A DNA stretch of 64,000 bases from an uncultured Elusimicrobium sp. (lineage in GTDB: Bacteria > Elusimicrobiota > Elusimicrobia > Elusimicrobiales > Elusimicrobiaceae): the NCBI GenBank assembly GCA_947305555.1, contig CAMZDW010000002.1:1-64000 (forward strand). Direction: 5' to 3'. The notes beneath the pieces are model-generated. The model did no database searches. It worked only from the letters and a program-made list of their open reading frames with translations, and was not told where the DNA came from. Position 1 is the first letter of the stretch. Each line of letters starts with the position of its first letter. The position numbers were made by a program, and so were the translations under genes. This document shows, piece by piece, positions 1 to 7,005 of the stretch.

Positions 1-23
1 CACTTCACTTTTCCTTTAGGCAT
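1..23 (-). CDS. Cold-shock protein (CspA family), N-terminal fragment
   Basis: Only the first seven codons lie in the window. Read on the minus strand they encode MPKGKVK followed by TG, and most bacterial cold-shock domain proteins begin M-x-K-G-x-V-K-W-F. An AAGGAAG Shine-Dalgarno lies about 10 nt upstream of the ATG, and a TATAAT box sits about 60 nt upstream on the same strand. Proteins of this family are small single-domain RNA chaperones. The call rests on seven residues plus a good ribosome binding site, so it is plausible but not certain. The rest of the gene would lie to the left of the window. Confidence 0.55.
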
Positions 24-83
24 TTTACTAATACTTCCTTTTCTAAATATTTTAGATGCTCACTTTCGCAAGTATCTATAACT

Positions 84-89
84 ATTATA
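84..89 (-). promoter_or_regulatory. -10 box of the left-edge cold-shock gene
   Basis: The plus strand reads attata, so the minus strand reads TATAAT. It lies about 60 nt upstream of the putative cold-shock start, leaving a leader of roughly 50 nt. A convincing -35 is not obvious. Confidence 0.4.
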
Positions 90-157
90 CTATAAATGTT
101 CAAAAATGACACAACTCTTTTAGATAAATTTTTTATGTTTACTCTGTTCAGAAAATT

Positions 158-163
158 TATAAT
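158..163 (+). promoter_or_regulatory. -10 box (TATAAT) immediately before the formimidoyltransferase start
   Basis: TATAAT ends 6 nt before the ATG at 170 and no Shine-Dalgarno lies between. If this is the -10, transcription would begin at or next to the A of the start codon, giving a leaderless mRNA. No good -35 is visible. Confidence 0.45.
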
Positions 164-169
164 GAAAAT

Positions 170-1120
170 ATGCAATTAATAGAAGCGGTTCCTAATATTT
201 CTGCCGGGCCCAACAGTGTTGCGCTCAAAGCGATTTTGCATCAGCTACAACGTGCACAAGCTGCGCGCGTGCTTCACGTAGACGGCAACGAAGATGCAAA
301 CCGTACCGTCATTACACTGGCCGGGACGCCGGAGCAAATCATGCAAAGTCTACGTACATTGTTTGAAGTTGCCGCACGTGAAATTGACATGCAAACGCAC
401 CGTGGGGCACATCCGCGGTTAGGGGCGGTGGATGTGTGTCCGCTCGTTCCAGTACAAAACATTTCACTTAAACAGACCGCCTTTTATGCGCAAGAACTGG
501 CACGGTTTGTCGGCGAAGAATTGCACATTCCTGTTTATTTATATGAAGCTAATGCCACTAGCTCCGAACGAAAAAATTTAGCTTTTTTGCGTAAAGGCGA
601 ATATGAAAGTTTGCCGGAAAAATTAAAAATTCTGCCGCCCGATTTTGGCCCGTGTAAATTTTCCGCACAGGTAGCACGCACCGGCGCCAGTGTAATCGGC
701 GCGCGGAATTTTTTAATCGCATTTAACGTTTCGCTAAACACGAAAGAAGTTGCTCCCGCCAAAGAGATTGCCGCCGTCCTACGCGAAAAAAACGGTGGGC
801 TCCACGGAGTAAAAGCTATTGGGTGGTACATGGAAAATTATGCTTGCGCGCAAGTTTCGTTTAACATTGTGGATTATCACAAAACCGGGCTTGCCCAGGT
901 GTTTGAAGCGTGCAAAAAGGAAGCACAAAAACGTGGGTTAGAAGTGACTGCAGGCGAGGTTATCGGTTTACTTCCGCAGGACGCGTTGCAACAAGCCGGG
1001 CAATTTTATGCACCCAATTTATCCGTTGAAAAGCAATTGCAAGTTGCCAGCGAAAAAATGCTACTAAATAAAATCCGCCCGTTTATTTTGCACGAGCGGA
1101 TATTAGAAAATCATCTATAA
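170..1120 (+). CDS. ftcD: Glutamate formimidoyltransferase
   Basis: This protein transfers the formimino group between N-formimino-L-glutamate and tetrahydrofolate in histidine degradation and one-carbon metabolism. It starts with the family signature (EAVPNISAG, compare VPNFSEG). It continues with the HVDGNEDANRTV segment, the THRGAHPRLGAVDVCPLVP segment near residues 80-100 and a YLYEANATS segment. At 316 aa it has only the formiminotransferase N- and C-subdomains and lacks the cyclodeaminase half found in bifunctional FTCD enzymes. No other histidine-utilisation gene is nearby, so it stands alone. The ATG is preceded by TATAAT rather than a Shine-Dalgarno. The family assignment is strong; the symbol refers to the transferase domain only. 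Confidence 0.88.
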   Translation: MQLIEAVPNISAGPNSVALKAILHQLQRAQAARVLHVDGNEDANRTVITLAGTPEQIMQSLRTLFEVAAREIDMQTHRGAHPRLGAVDVCPLVPVQNISLKQTAFYAQELARFVGEELHIPVYLYEANATSSERKNLAFLRKGEYESLPEKLKILPPDFGPCKFSAQVARTGASVIGARNFLIAFNVSLNTKEVAPAKEIAAVLREKNGGLHGVKAIGWYMENYACAQVSFNIVDYHKTGLAQVFEACKKEAQKRGLEVTAGEVIGLLPQDALQQAGQFYAPNLSVEKQLQVASEKMLLNKIRPFILHERILENHL

Positions 1121-1133
1121 TCGGTATTCCCAA

Positions 1134-1787
1134 TTATAAGGACTGTTCATACTCTTTAATAATACTTTCGTTGCTTGTATTATTATCACAGGGGGTTATT
1201 TTTTGATGATAATCTTGCGGCAATTCCCAAATTGCTTTAAAAACAATTTTAGGAACCACTCCTATAATAACAGCAGGCCATCCACCCGATTCAAAAAAAG
1301 TAACCCACTTCTCATAGGGAGCGGTACGCAGATCTTGAGCAGAAATCCGACAATTTATTTTCCCCTTTTCCTTCAAACAAGCACATATTCTATCTTTGGA
1401 AACATATTCATACGTTACCGTAGCTGCTAAACGTTGATTTTCCTGTGTAAGGGCACAAGGCTGAACCATCACTTTCATTTCTTCACTGGGAGAATCAATG
1501 ATAGCATCCCGCATTTGTGGATAGACTTTGGCTTTAATGAGGTAATACAGGTCTTGCGGATCTGTTTTGTAAATATAAAACCATTCAAACTTATCGCGGG
1601 TCGCTTTCCCAAAAATTTCTCCTTGGCGTGCCCTCATTTCATTCCCGTTAAAAAAGAAATATCCATCTCCTTTTTTTTCTACCACACAAACTGAATTCAC
1701 TGATTTGTACTGTTCTATTTGAGAAAACACTTCCAAGGGGAACAACAAAATTCCCATCAAAATCATTATTTTTATTGTCTTTTTCAT
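1134..1787 (-). CDS. Secreted protein of unknown function (217 aa)
   Basis: The reading frame is open further upstream, but the start at 1787 is preferred. A clear GGGAGGTGC ribosome binding site lies just before this ATG, and the protein then begins with a Sec signal peptide (MKKTIKIMILMGILLFPLEVFSQ). The longer version would overlap the end of rsmA. The mature part contains six cysteines, including a CAC pair near residue 135, which fits a periplasmic or outer-membrane location with disulfides. I do not recognise a family. It lies downstream of rsmA on the same strand with a gap of about 40 nt, so it may be the last gene of the TPR-rsmA unit. Confidence 0.7.
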   Translation of the reverse strand: MKKTIKIMILMGILLFPLEVFSQIEQYKSVNSVCVVEKKGDGYFFFNGNEMRARQGEIFGKATRDKFEWFYIYKTDPQDLYYLIKAKVYPQMRDAIIDSPSEEMKVMVQPCALTQENQRLAATVTYEYVSKDRICACLKEKGKINCRISAQDLRTAPYEKWVTFFESGGWPAVIIGVVPKIVFKAIWELPQDYHQKITPCDNNTSNESIIKEYEQSL

Positions 1788-1828
1788 AGTGCACCTCCCT
1801 TTCCTCTTTATAATAGCATAAAAACCAT

Positions 1829-2587
1829 TTATAAACAACATACCAAAGCAATATATTGAGCTGGCGTAATTTCCTCTGGCCGGATGGTTGATTTTAGCCC
1901 GCACTTTTCCAAAGCTACGGCGACTTTCTCTTTTTCAAATCCGCCCAAAACAAGTGCATTAAAAAGCGTCTTGCGCCGGTGCAAAAACGCAGCTGTAACC
2001 ACTCGGTAAAGTTTATCCCAATCCACATCCGGCGCGGGGATTTTTTCAAAAGCAAGCACGGCACTTTCCACTTTTGGAGGCGGAGCGAAACAACCACGGC
2101 CTACTTTACAAATGGGGTTGATTCGCGCGCGCAGTTGTGAAAAAATACTCAAAGGCCCATACAACTCATCCCCCACTTTGGCCCGTATTTTTTGGGCCTG
2201 TTCTTTTTGAAACATAAAAACAGCCGTCTTAAAATAGGGCCAAGCGAGCACTTTATCCAAAATTTCCGCGGCATCTATATAAGGCAAATTACTGACAAAC
2301 GTGGTCGGCACGGAAGGAAGGCGTGCCAAATCAAATTTCAAAAAATTTTCTTGAATAATGTTGACTCCTTCCATCGGCTGCAAATTTTTCTGAAGGTAAG
2401 CCACCATATCAGGATCAATCTCAACGGCCGTTAAATCTTTTACTCCGTGCGCTAAAAGTTCGCGCGTTAGAGCACCTTTTCCGGGACCGATTTCCACCAT
2501 GTTTTTTGCACGGAGCAAATACGCCGCGTCCACAATTTGCGTAATGATGGAGGAATCTATCAAAAAATGTTGTCCATATTTTTGCAT
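1829..2587 (-). CDS. rsmA: 16S rRNA (adenine1518/1519-N6)-dimethyltransferase
   Basis: RsmA (KsgA) dimethylates two adjacent adenines in the 3'-terminal helix of 16S rRNA late in 30S maturation, using S-adenosylmethionine. The start at 2587 gives the characteristic N-terminus MQKYGQHFLID. The SAM-binding motif I follows (VEIGPGKGALT, about residues 33-43), then VEIDPDM and the catalytic NLPY motif (SNLPYID, about residue 100). The length of 252 aa is normal. The gene starts 1 nt after the stop codon of the TPR gene, which implies translational coupling. An in-frame ATG further upstream would overlap that gene and lacks the family N-terminus. Confidence 0.95.
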   Translation of the reverse strand: MQKYGQHFLIDSSIITQIVDAAYLLRAKNMVEIGPGKGALTRELLAHGVKDLTAVEIDPDMVAYLQKNLQPMEGVNIIQENFLKFDLARLPSVPTTFVSNLPYIDAAEILDKVLAWPYFKTAVFMFQKEQAQKIRAKVGDELYGPLSIFSQLRARINPICKVGRGCFAPPPKVESAVLAFEKIPAPDVDWDKLYRVVTAAFLHRRKTLFNALVLGGFEKEKVAVALEKCGLKSTIRPEEITPAQYIALVCCL

Positions 2588-2588
2588 A

Positions 2589-4286
2589 TCATTTTTCGTC
2601 CGAAAGTACCGCGATATTACGTTTGGCAACTTTATTGGTAGGTTCTATGGTCAAGGCTTGCCGGTAGTAGGTAAGAGCAGACTCATCTTGCCCAGCAATT
2701 ACTTCGGCTGTTCCTAATCCCAATAACCCCAGTACATCCTGTGGATTTTTTCCCACGCTTTGTTTAAAAACAACAAAAGCAGCGGCACTATCTCCACGTG
2801 CCAAATCGGCCAACCCCGTTAACAACTCACACGTATTTCCGGCTGGACACTGCGCGGTGTATTCTTGTAAATCTTCTGATGCTTCATTCACTAATTTTAA
2901 CCAACTTCGTCCCATAACCCATAACCCCATGTCATTTCCCACAATACGCGGATCATACACAGCTTTGGGAGGGGCCATACGATTAGCTCCCACAGCATAA
3001 GCAGCCCGATAATCCGCCGTACGGCCTTGCAATGATAAATTAATCTGTTCGTTTTCTCCGGCGCCGGAAACAGCTTGACGCAACCCCCGCCCCAAGTCTT
3101 TAATTTGTGCTTCACGCGTAGCGGCATCTGCCGCTGGCAAATTAAATATCCGTTTAAAAGTACGCGGCTGATCCTGGAAATCGCTCGGCGAAGAGGCGCG
3201 CAACTGCTCGTAGGCTTTTTCGAATGTATTTTTGGGAGCAGAAGAAGAAATCGTCTGTTGCGGGGTTTGAAGGGGCGAAAACTCCAAAGCCACCTCTATT
3301 TCCACTTCTTTCCCAGGCGCGACTTTGGATAAGTTTGCTGTAAATTGTTCAATTTGTTTTTCAAAATCTTGTGCAGAAGTACCACTGGCGCGATACACCG
3401 CATTGAGTGCTAGCCCATCTGCTTTAAAACGGGAAATCGAGAAGGCTTCCTCTATAACCTCCCGGGCTTTTGGCTCCTGCCCCTCACGCAACAACAAAAA
3501 TGCATACCGCAAACGTGCTACGTAATCCCCGGGTTTTGTTTTTACGGCACGCTTATAATATTTCAGGGCTTCAGCCGTTCGACCCAAACTCTCATACAAG
3601 GCAGCCAAACTCAGTTGTGCATCTTCATAGCCGGGAAAATAATGGAGCGCTTTTTTAAAGGATTCTTCCGCCTGTTCATCGCGACCTAAGGCCTCGTAGA
3701 GCGTGCCAAGTTGGTAATGGTACAACGGCTCACGCGGGGCCAGTTCGGTAGACTGGCGAAAATGTTCCAACGCCTTTTCCAGATTATTTTGTACGGCATA
3801 GGTGGAACCCAAATTCATATGGGTATCGGCTTTGTTAGGGTCCAATGAATTTGCTTTCAAAAAATAATCCTGGGCTTGCTGAATATCCCCTTTCCAGCCG
3901 GCGGCAATTCCCAACAACTGATACGCCATGGGGTTTTGAGGGTCTAAACGCAACGCTTCGTTATATTCGCTAATCGCGTTATCCACTTTGCCGGTCCAGT
4001 AAAGCGCCGCCCCGAGAAGTAAATATCCCATGGGATCTTTAGAATTTTTAACGATTGCTTTTGCAAAACTATTCGCCGCTTCATTATAACGGGATTGAAT
4101 CATCTCGCCCATACCACGGCGCATATCCCCAATTGCCTGTTCCTGCATAATTTGGTCCCATACGGTTTGGGAATAATCAGTTTTAATCGTGGGTTTGCGA
4201 AACGAAAACGGGAATCCTGCACGTGCCGGAAATGCAACCAGCAGCAGATAGGCCATCAACAAAATTACGGATCCCTTATCCTTCAT
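2589..4286 (-). CDS. Exported TPR-repeat protein (565 aa)
   Basis: The ATG at 4286 opens a Sec signal peptide (MKDKGSVILLMAYLLLVAFPARA). An N-terminal array of about seven tetratricopeptide repeats follows (roughly residues 60-290), with recognisable signatures such as YLLLGAALYWTGKVDNAISEY and YHYQLGTLYEALGRDEQAEESF. A less regular central part follows (residues 300-470), and one or two further TPR units close the C-terminus. TPR arrays bind proteins, so a periplasmic scaffold or assembly role is likely, but the partner cannot be told from the sequence. It is the first gene of a tight unit with rsmA. Several other TPR proteins occur in this window. Confidence 0.8.
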   Translation of the reverse strand: MKDKGSVILLMAYLLLVAFPARAGFPFSFRKPTIKTDYSQTVWDQIMQEQAIGDMRRGMGEMIQSRYNEAANSFAKAIVKNSKDPMGYLLLGAALYWTGKVDNAISEYNEALRLDPQNPMAYQLLGIAAGWKGDIQQAQDYFLKANSLDPNKADTHMNLGSTYAVQNNLEKALEHFRQSTELAPREPLYHYQLGTLYEALGRDEQAEESFKKALHYFPGYEDAQLSLAALYESLGRTAEALKYYKRAVKTKPGDYVARLRYAFLLLREGQEPKAREVIEEAFSISRFKADGLALNAVYRASGTSAQDFEKQIEQFTANLSKVAPGKEVEIEVALEFSPLQTPQQTISSSAPKNTFEKAYEQLRASSPSDFQDQPRTFKRIFNLPAADAATREAQIKDLGRGLRQAVSGAGENEQINLSLQGRTADYRAAYAVGANRMAPPKAVYDPRIVGNDMGLWVMGRSWLKLVNEASEDLQEYTAQCPAGNTCELLTGLADLARGDSAAAFVVFKQSVGKNPQDVLGLLGLGTAEVIAGQDESALTYYRQALTIEPTNKVAKRNIAVLSDEK

Positions 4287-4383
4287 AGTTATATGATAGA
4301 AAAAACTGTCAAACAGGGGCAACTAATTGGAATGATTAAATGAGCGGCCTTTTCAAGCGTTCAGCAGTAAATTTTTCGCAAAT

Positions 4384-4417
4384 AAAAATCCCCGGGAGAA
4401 AAATCCCAGGGATTTTT
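4384..4417 (-). terminator. Intrinsic terminator of the first pilin-like gene
   Basis: An inverted repeat pairs aaaaatccc with gggattttt, has an inner ccc/ggg pairing, and ends in a T run on the minus strand. It lies 16 nt after the pilin stop codon. Confidence 0.8.
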
Positions 4418-4432
4418 AATAATCAATTGCTA

Positions 4433-4945
4433 CTATTGCATGACGTAGCAGTAGGCGCCTGACGTACAGGCCACTCCAACGGTTCCTTGGGTTAAATTAG
4501 GAAATACAGATTTACATATATCTTGATAATTCGTGAAGCAAGCCCATCTTCCATCCAAGAAAGCCTCTACATTTACTAATTCCCCCCAAGCATCAAGATT
4601 TCCTATAATAGAAACTTCTGAACTATAATTCCGATTCAAATAATAATGTGCATGTCGTGAGTCAAACCACTGGCTCGTTGCCGAAGTTCCATTCGCATTC
4701 GTAAAAGAAATATCCAATTCCTCAAAATCATATAGTTGATTTGACGTTCCCTCTTCCAGATTTTTGCGCACTTGTGCGTCGCGAATACTCGCAAGCACAG
4801 TTCTAATTTCTGCAACCCGACTTTTTACTACTGCTTTTTGGTACTGCGGCAATGCTACTGCCGCTAAAATGCCGATAATAAGCACGACCACCAACAATTC
4901 AATCAGCGTAAAACCGCCTAAACGCCCTGTATTATAATCTTTCAT
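4433..4945 (-). CDS. Type IV pilin-like protein (170 aa)
   Basis: The short leader ends in GG and is followed by FTLIELLVVVLIIGILAAVAL, the class III signal and hydrophobic N-terminal helix of type IV pilins and pseudopilins. Prepilin peptidase should cleave at G-F, and Glu5 of the mature protein is present. The helix continues into PQYQKAVVKSR. The globular part carries four cysteines near the C-terminus (C-x6-C, then C-x5-C), probably forming disulfides. It is a paralogue of the pilin-like gene at 63456-63950, as shown by the shared N-terminus and similar NG-rich middle segment. An AAGGAG ribosome binding site precedes the ATG. No pilus assembly genes are adjacent, so whether it is a major pilin, minor pilin or pseudopilin is unknown. 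Its promoter has a T13 spacer (see 4983-5011). Confidence 0.9.
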   Translation of the reverse strand: MKDYNTGRLGGFTLIELLVVVLIIGILAAVALPQYQKAVVKSRVAEIRTVLASIRDAQVRKNLEEGTSNQLYDFEELDISFTNANGTSATSQWFDSRHAHYYLNRNYSSEVSIIGNLDAWGELVNVEAFLDGRWACFTNYQDICKSVFPNLTQGTVGVACTSGAYCYVMQ

Positions 4946-4982
4946 ATATACTCCTTATTTTTTGAATATTTGCACCGTAGTA

Positions 4983-5011
4983 AATCTATCAAAAAAAAAA
5001 AAAGATGTCAA
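4983..5011 (-). promoter_or_regulatory. Pilin promoter with poly-T spacer (candidate phase-variable promoter)
   Basis: On the minus strand a perfect -35 TTGACA (5006-5011) is followed by a 17-nt spacer consisting of TC, thirteen T (4991-5003) and GA. Then comes a TAGATT -10 (4983-4988). The distance to the pilin ATG at 4945 is 37 nt and includes an AAGGAG ribosome binding site. A homopolymer between -35 and -10 is the classic layout for slipped-strand phase variation, and the present length gives the optimal 17-bp spacing. Phase variation itself is an inference. Confidence 0.7.
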
Positions 5012-5061
5012 GCCCCCCTTTTTAAAAGGCCTTCACAGTGAGGTATTCTCGGCAAAAATGT

Positions 5062-5067
5062 TATAAT
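5062..5067 (+). promoter_or_regulatory. -10 box (TATAAT) immediately before the MerR-family start
   Basis: TATAAT ends 6 nt before the ATG at 5074 and no Shine-Dalgarno is present. This arrangement suggests a leaderless transcript. Confidence 0.5.
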
Positions 5068-5073
5068 AAAGTT

Positions 5074-5415
5074 ATGGGACTAGAAGAACTGGAAAACCGT
5101 GAATATTTTTCCATCGGTGATGTGAAACGCTTAACCGGAGTGCCGGAGTATTCCGTGCGCTACTGGGAGGCAGAGTTCGGGCTTATACGTCCCATCCGGT
5201 TAGAGAGCGGCCACCGCCGTTATACGAAACAAGATGTATACACCATTCTAAAAATCAAAGATTTGATTTATAAACATAAGCTCACATTGGAAGGTGCCAA
5301 AAAGCAGTTACGTAATTATCACTTACCCACTGGGGAGAGTGAATCGCGCCCGCGTACAGATATTAAACTGTTAACGGAACTGAAAGAAGCACTGGAAGAA
5401 TTGCTTAAAGAATGA
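5074..5415 (+). CDS. MerR-family transcriptional regulator (113 aa)
   Basis: The protein is essentially a MerR winged-helix DNA-binding domain. FSIGDVKRLTGVPEYSVRYWE covers the helix-turn-helix, and HRRYTKQDVYTILKIKDLIY covers the wing and second helix. A short helical tail follows. There is no recognisable effector-binding domain and no cysteine cluster for metal sensing. This is the common small MerR form with a YWE segment and an LTLEGAKKQL linker. I chose the ATG at 5074 over an in-frame ATG at 5038, because the upstream residues are not MerR-like and a TATAAT box overlaps them. It precedes two tRNA-Pro genes. The regulatory target is unknown. Confidence 0.85.
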   Translation: MGLEELENREYFSIGDVKRLTGVPEYSVRYWEAEFGLIRPIRLESGHRRYTKQDVYTILKIKDLIYKHKLTLEGAKKQLRNYHLPTGESESRPRTDIKLLTELKEALEELLKE

Positions 5416-5421
5416 TACAAT
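5416..5421 (+). promoter_or_regulatory. -10 box (TACAAT) upstream of the tRNA-Pro pair
   Basis: TACAAT starts 1 nt after the MerR-family stop codon and lies about 32 nt before the first tRNA. It matches the TACAAT boxes seen before several other genes here. No clear -35 is seen. Confidence 0.4.
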
Positions 5422-5453
5422 ATAAAGGTAGCCGCTGGAGTGGTTACGCGTTT

Positions 5454-5528
5454 CGGGGAGTGGCTCAGAGGTAGAGCGCTCGCTTGGGGTGCGAGAGATC
5501 GCGGGTTCGATTCCCGCCTTCCCGACCA
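5454..5528 (+). tRNA. tRNA-Pro (anticodon GGG)
   Basis: A full cloverleaf is present. The acceptor arms cggggag and cttcccg pair, the anticodon stem ctcgc/gcgag encloses loop ttggggt (anticodon GGG), and the T loop is ttcgatt. The 3' CCA is encoded. It reads CCC and CCU codons and lies 23 nt upstream of a second tRNA-Pro. Confidence 0.95.
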
Positions 5529-5551
5529 TTTCAAAATTTAGAGAAGTTTTA

Positions 5552-5627
5552 CGGGGCGTAGCGCAGATGGTAGCGCGCACGGTTCGGGACCGTGAGGTCG
5601 CTGGTTCAAATCCAGTCGCCCCGACCA
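5552..5627 (+). tRNA. tRNA-Pro (anticodon CGG)
   Basis: The acceptor arms cggggcg and cgccccg pair, the anticodon stem cacgg/ccgtg encloses loop ttcggga (anticodon CGG), the T loop is ttcaaat, and CCA is encoded. It reads CCG codons. Its last 20 bases, with the 9 bases that follow, are repeated exactly 227 bp downstream at 5835-5863. Confidence 0.95.
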
Positions 5628-5636
5628 TTTAAAATA
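5608..5636 (+). repeat. 29-bp direct repeat, copy 1 (tRNA-Pro 3' end)
   Basis: It runs from the T arm of tRNA-Pro(CGG) through CCA and nine bases beyond. It is identical to 5835-5863. The layout resembles the attL/attR duplications left by integration into the 3' end of a tRNA gene. Confidence 0.9.
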
Positions 5637-5834
5637 AGAAATCCGCTTTTTTAGGCGGATTTTTTATTTTGGATAGCAAATTGGGGCGAAAAAAGCAAAC
5701 TGCTTTGCTTTTGTCTGGATTTGAAGCCCGGAGCGATGTTTTTGTTTGCGGGCTTTACAAGTTCCACGGCCCGCAAGGCAAAAACCGCGAGGGCGGGCCC
5801 AGGCAAAATTTCCGTCAGGAAATTTATGCAGGGT
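5637..5834. mobile_element. Structured 198-bp insert between tRNA 3'-end repeats (candidate mini-element)
   Basis: Besides the terminator at its left edge, the insert carries nested inverted repeats. A hairpin with arms aaaagcaa/ttgctttt lies near 5692-5713. A long stem-loop spans 5726-5798: outer gcccg/cgggc, middle gtttttg/caaaaac (5738-5744 and 5779-5785), inner ttgcgggc/gcccgcaa (5746-5753 and 5769-5776). A perfect aaatttcc-gtca-ggaaattt hairpin occupies 5806-5825. CTGGATTT at 5715-5722 can pair with AAATCCAG at 5835-5842, closing both hairpins into one branched fold. It has no convincing protein-coding gene. It could be a miniature mobile element, a non-coding RNA inserted at the tRNA end, or a remnant of a larger integrated element. 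Confidence 0.55.
5641..5665 (+). terminator. Intrinsic terminator after tRNA-Pro(CGG)
   Basis: The hairpin pairs atccgc with gcggat and is followed by a run of T. It lies 13 nt after the tRNA and just after direct-repeat copy 1. Confidence 0.8.
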
Positions 5835-5863
5835 AAATCCAGTCGCCCCGACCATTTAAAATA
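5835..5863 (+). repeat. 29-bp direct repeat, copy 2
   Basis: An exact second copy of the tRNA-Pro(CGG) 3' end plus nine flanking bases (compare 5608-5636). It is followed at once by its own terminator, as copy 1 is. Confidence 0.9.
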
Positions 5864-5888
5864 AAAACTGCCGAAAGGCAGTTTTTTT
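5863..5888 (+). terminator. Intrinsic terminator after repeat copy 2
   Basis: The stem aaactgcc/ggcagttt has a GAAA tetraloop and a T run. If the intervening 227 bp is an insertion, this may be the original terminator of the tRNA-Pro unit. Confidence 0.8.
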
Positions 5889-5948
5889 ATTGAAACAGTA
5901 GCCCCTGCAGAACATTTAATGATACAATAGAAATTACTTTAAAATTTT

Positions 5949-6935
5949 ATGATTTATCTCTTAGAAACACATTCCAATAATCCCTTTTACAACTTGGCTT
6001 TTGAAGAATATTTTTTCCTCAAAAAGCCAACCGGGATTACTTTTGTCATTTTATGGCAGAATCAAGATACGGTCGTCGTTGGAAAACATCAAAATATATT
6101 TGATGAAATTGACTTGGATTATGCTAAACAACACAACATCCAAATAGTGCGCCGCAATTCCGGTGGAGGCAGTGTATTCCACGATTTGGGCAACTTAAAC
6201 TATACGTTCCTACTTGACCGTCCCAGCAAATACGAAACGCGGCAGTTTTCTCTTCCCATCTTACAGGCACTTACCCAAATAGGTATCAAAGCCGAATTTA
6301 CCGGCAGAAATGATTTATGTGTACAGGGCGCTAAAATTTCTGGTACGGCCCAGTATATACAAGGCAATAAAATACTGCATCACGGGACTTTGTTAATTCA
6401 TAGCAATTTAGATAAATTATCTCGCGTATTATGCAGCAAAACGAAAATTACGGATTCGCGTGCGGCGCACTCCCACAAAAGTCGGGTACGCAATTTGGAG
6501 GATATTTTGGGGTTAAAGCTAGATATTCCAACCATTAAATCCGCTATTTTCAATCAATTTTCAGATGCGCTTCCCTATGTCCCCACCGAACAAGATAAAA
6601 AATCCATTGAGTTACTGGTTCGGGAAAAATACCAAACGCCCCAATGGAATTATCACTTTATACCACCCTGTAATTTTACTAACCGCAAACGTTTTGCTGG
6701 CGGTACGGTGGAAGTACATACACAAATAGAACAGGGGTGTATCAAGCATATTGAATTTCGGGGAGACTTCTTTACCAAAAAAGACATCCATCAGCTGGAA
6801 CAGTCCCTCGTGGAAACTAATGTTTTATCACAACTGACGAACGCCTTGCAAATATGTCAAGCAGATTCGTATATAGAACAAGTTTCTGCGGAAGATATCG
6901 CTTCATTATTTGAAGTATTTACTATGAGAGACTAG
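5949..6935 (+). CDS. lplA: Lipoate-protein ligase A
   Basis: LplA activates free lipoate with ATP and attaches it to a lysine of E2 or GcvH lipoyl domains. The biotin/lipoate ligase fold signature is clear. LAFEEYFF is near residue 18, VGKHQNIFDE near residue 38, and the lipoyl-AMP binding loop RRNSGGGSVFHDLGNLNY spans residues 64-81. GRNDLCVQGAKISGTAQY follows, then HGTLLI. The 328-aa length includes the small C-terminal adenylation-type domain. A TACAAT box lies about 20 nt upstream of the ATG. No lipoylated enzyme gene is nearby. Presence of this ligase indicates salvage of exogenous lipoate. Confidence 0.93.
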   Translation: MIYLLETHSNNPFYNLAFEEYFFLKKPTGITFVILWQNQDTVVVGKHQNIFDEIDLDYAKQHNIQIVRRNSGGGSVFHDLGNLNYTFLLDRPSKYETRQFSLPILQALTQIGIKAEFTGRNDLCVQGAKISGTAQYIQGNKILHHGTLLIHSNLDKLSRVLCSKTKITDSRAAHSHKSRVRNLEDILGLKLDIPTIKSAIFNQFSDALPYVPTEQDKKSIELLVREKYQTPQWNYHFIPPCNFTNRKRFAGGTVEVHTQIEQGCIKHIEFRGDFFTKKDIHQLEQSLVETNVLSQLTNALQICQADSYIEQVSAEDIASLFEVFTMRD

Positions 6936-7005
6936 AGCCGAACTTGTTCATGTTTCCCTGCACTTAATCTTGTTCCCACTTCCTGACGGGGTAACGAAAA
7001 CTACT

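Noticed and set aside
1134..1904. A longer 256-residue version of the small secreted protein, starting at 1904
   Set aside because: It would overlap rsmA by 76 nt and bury the signal peptide; the ATG at 1787 has a strong ribosome binding site.
5319..5628. Two minus-strand reading frames across the tRNA-Pro genes, beginning MVGATGFEPATS-like
   Set aside because: These are the well-known translation artefacts of antisense tRNA sequence, not genes.
5664..5855. A 63-codon minus-strand reading frame starting in repeat copy 2
   Set aside because: It starts inside the duplicated tRNA end, has no ribosome binding site, and runs through inverted repeats; the composition is not protein-like.
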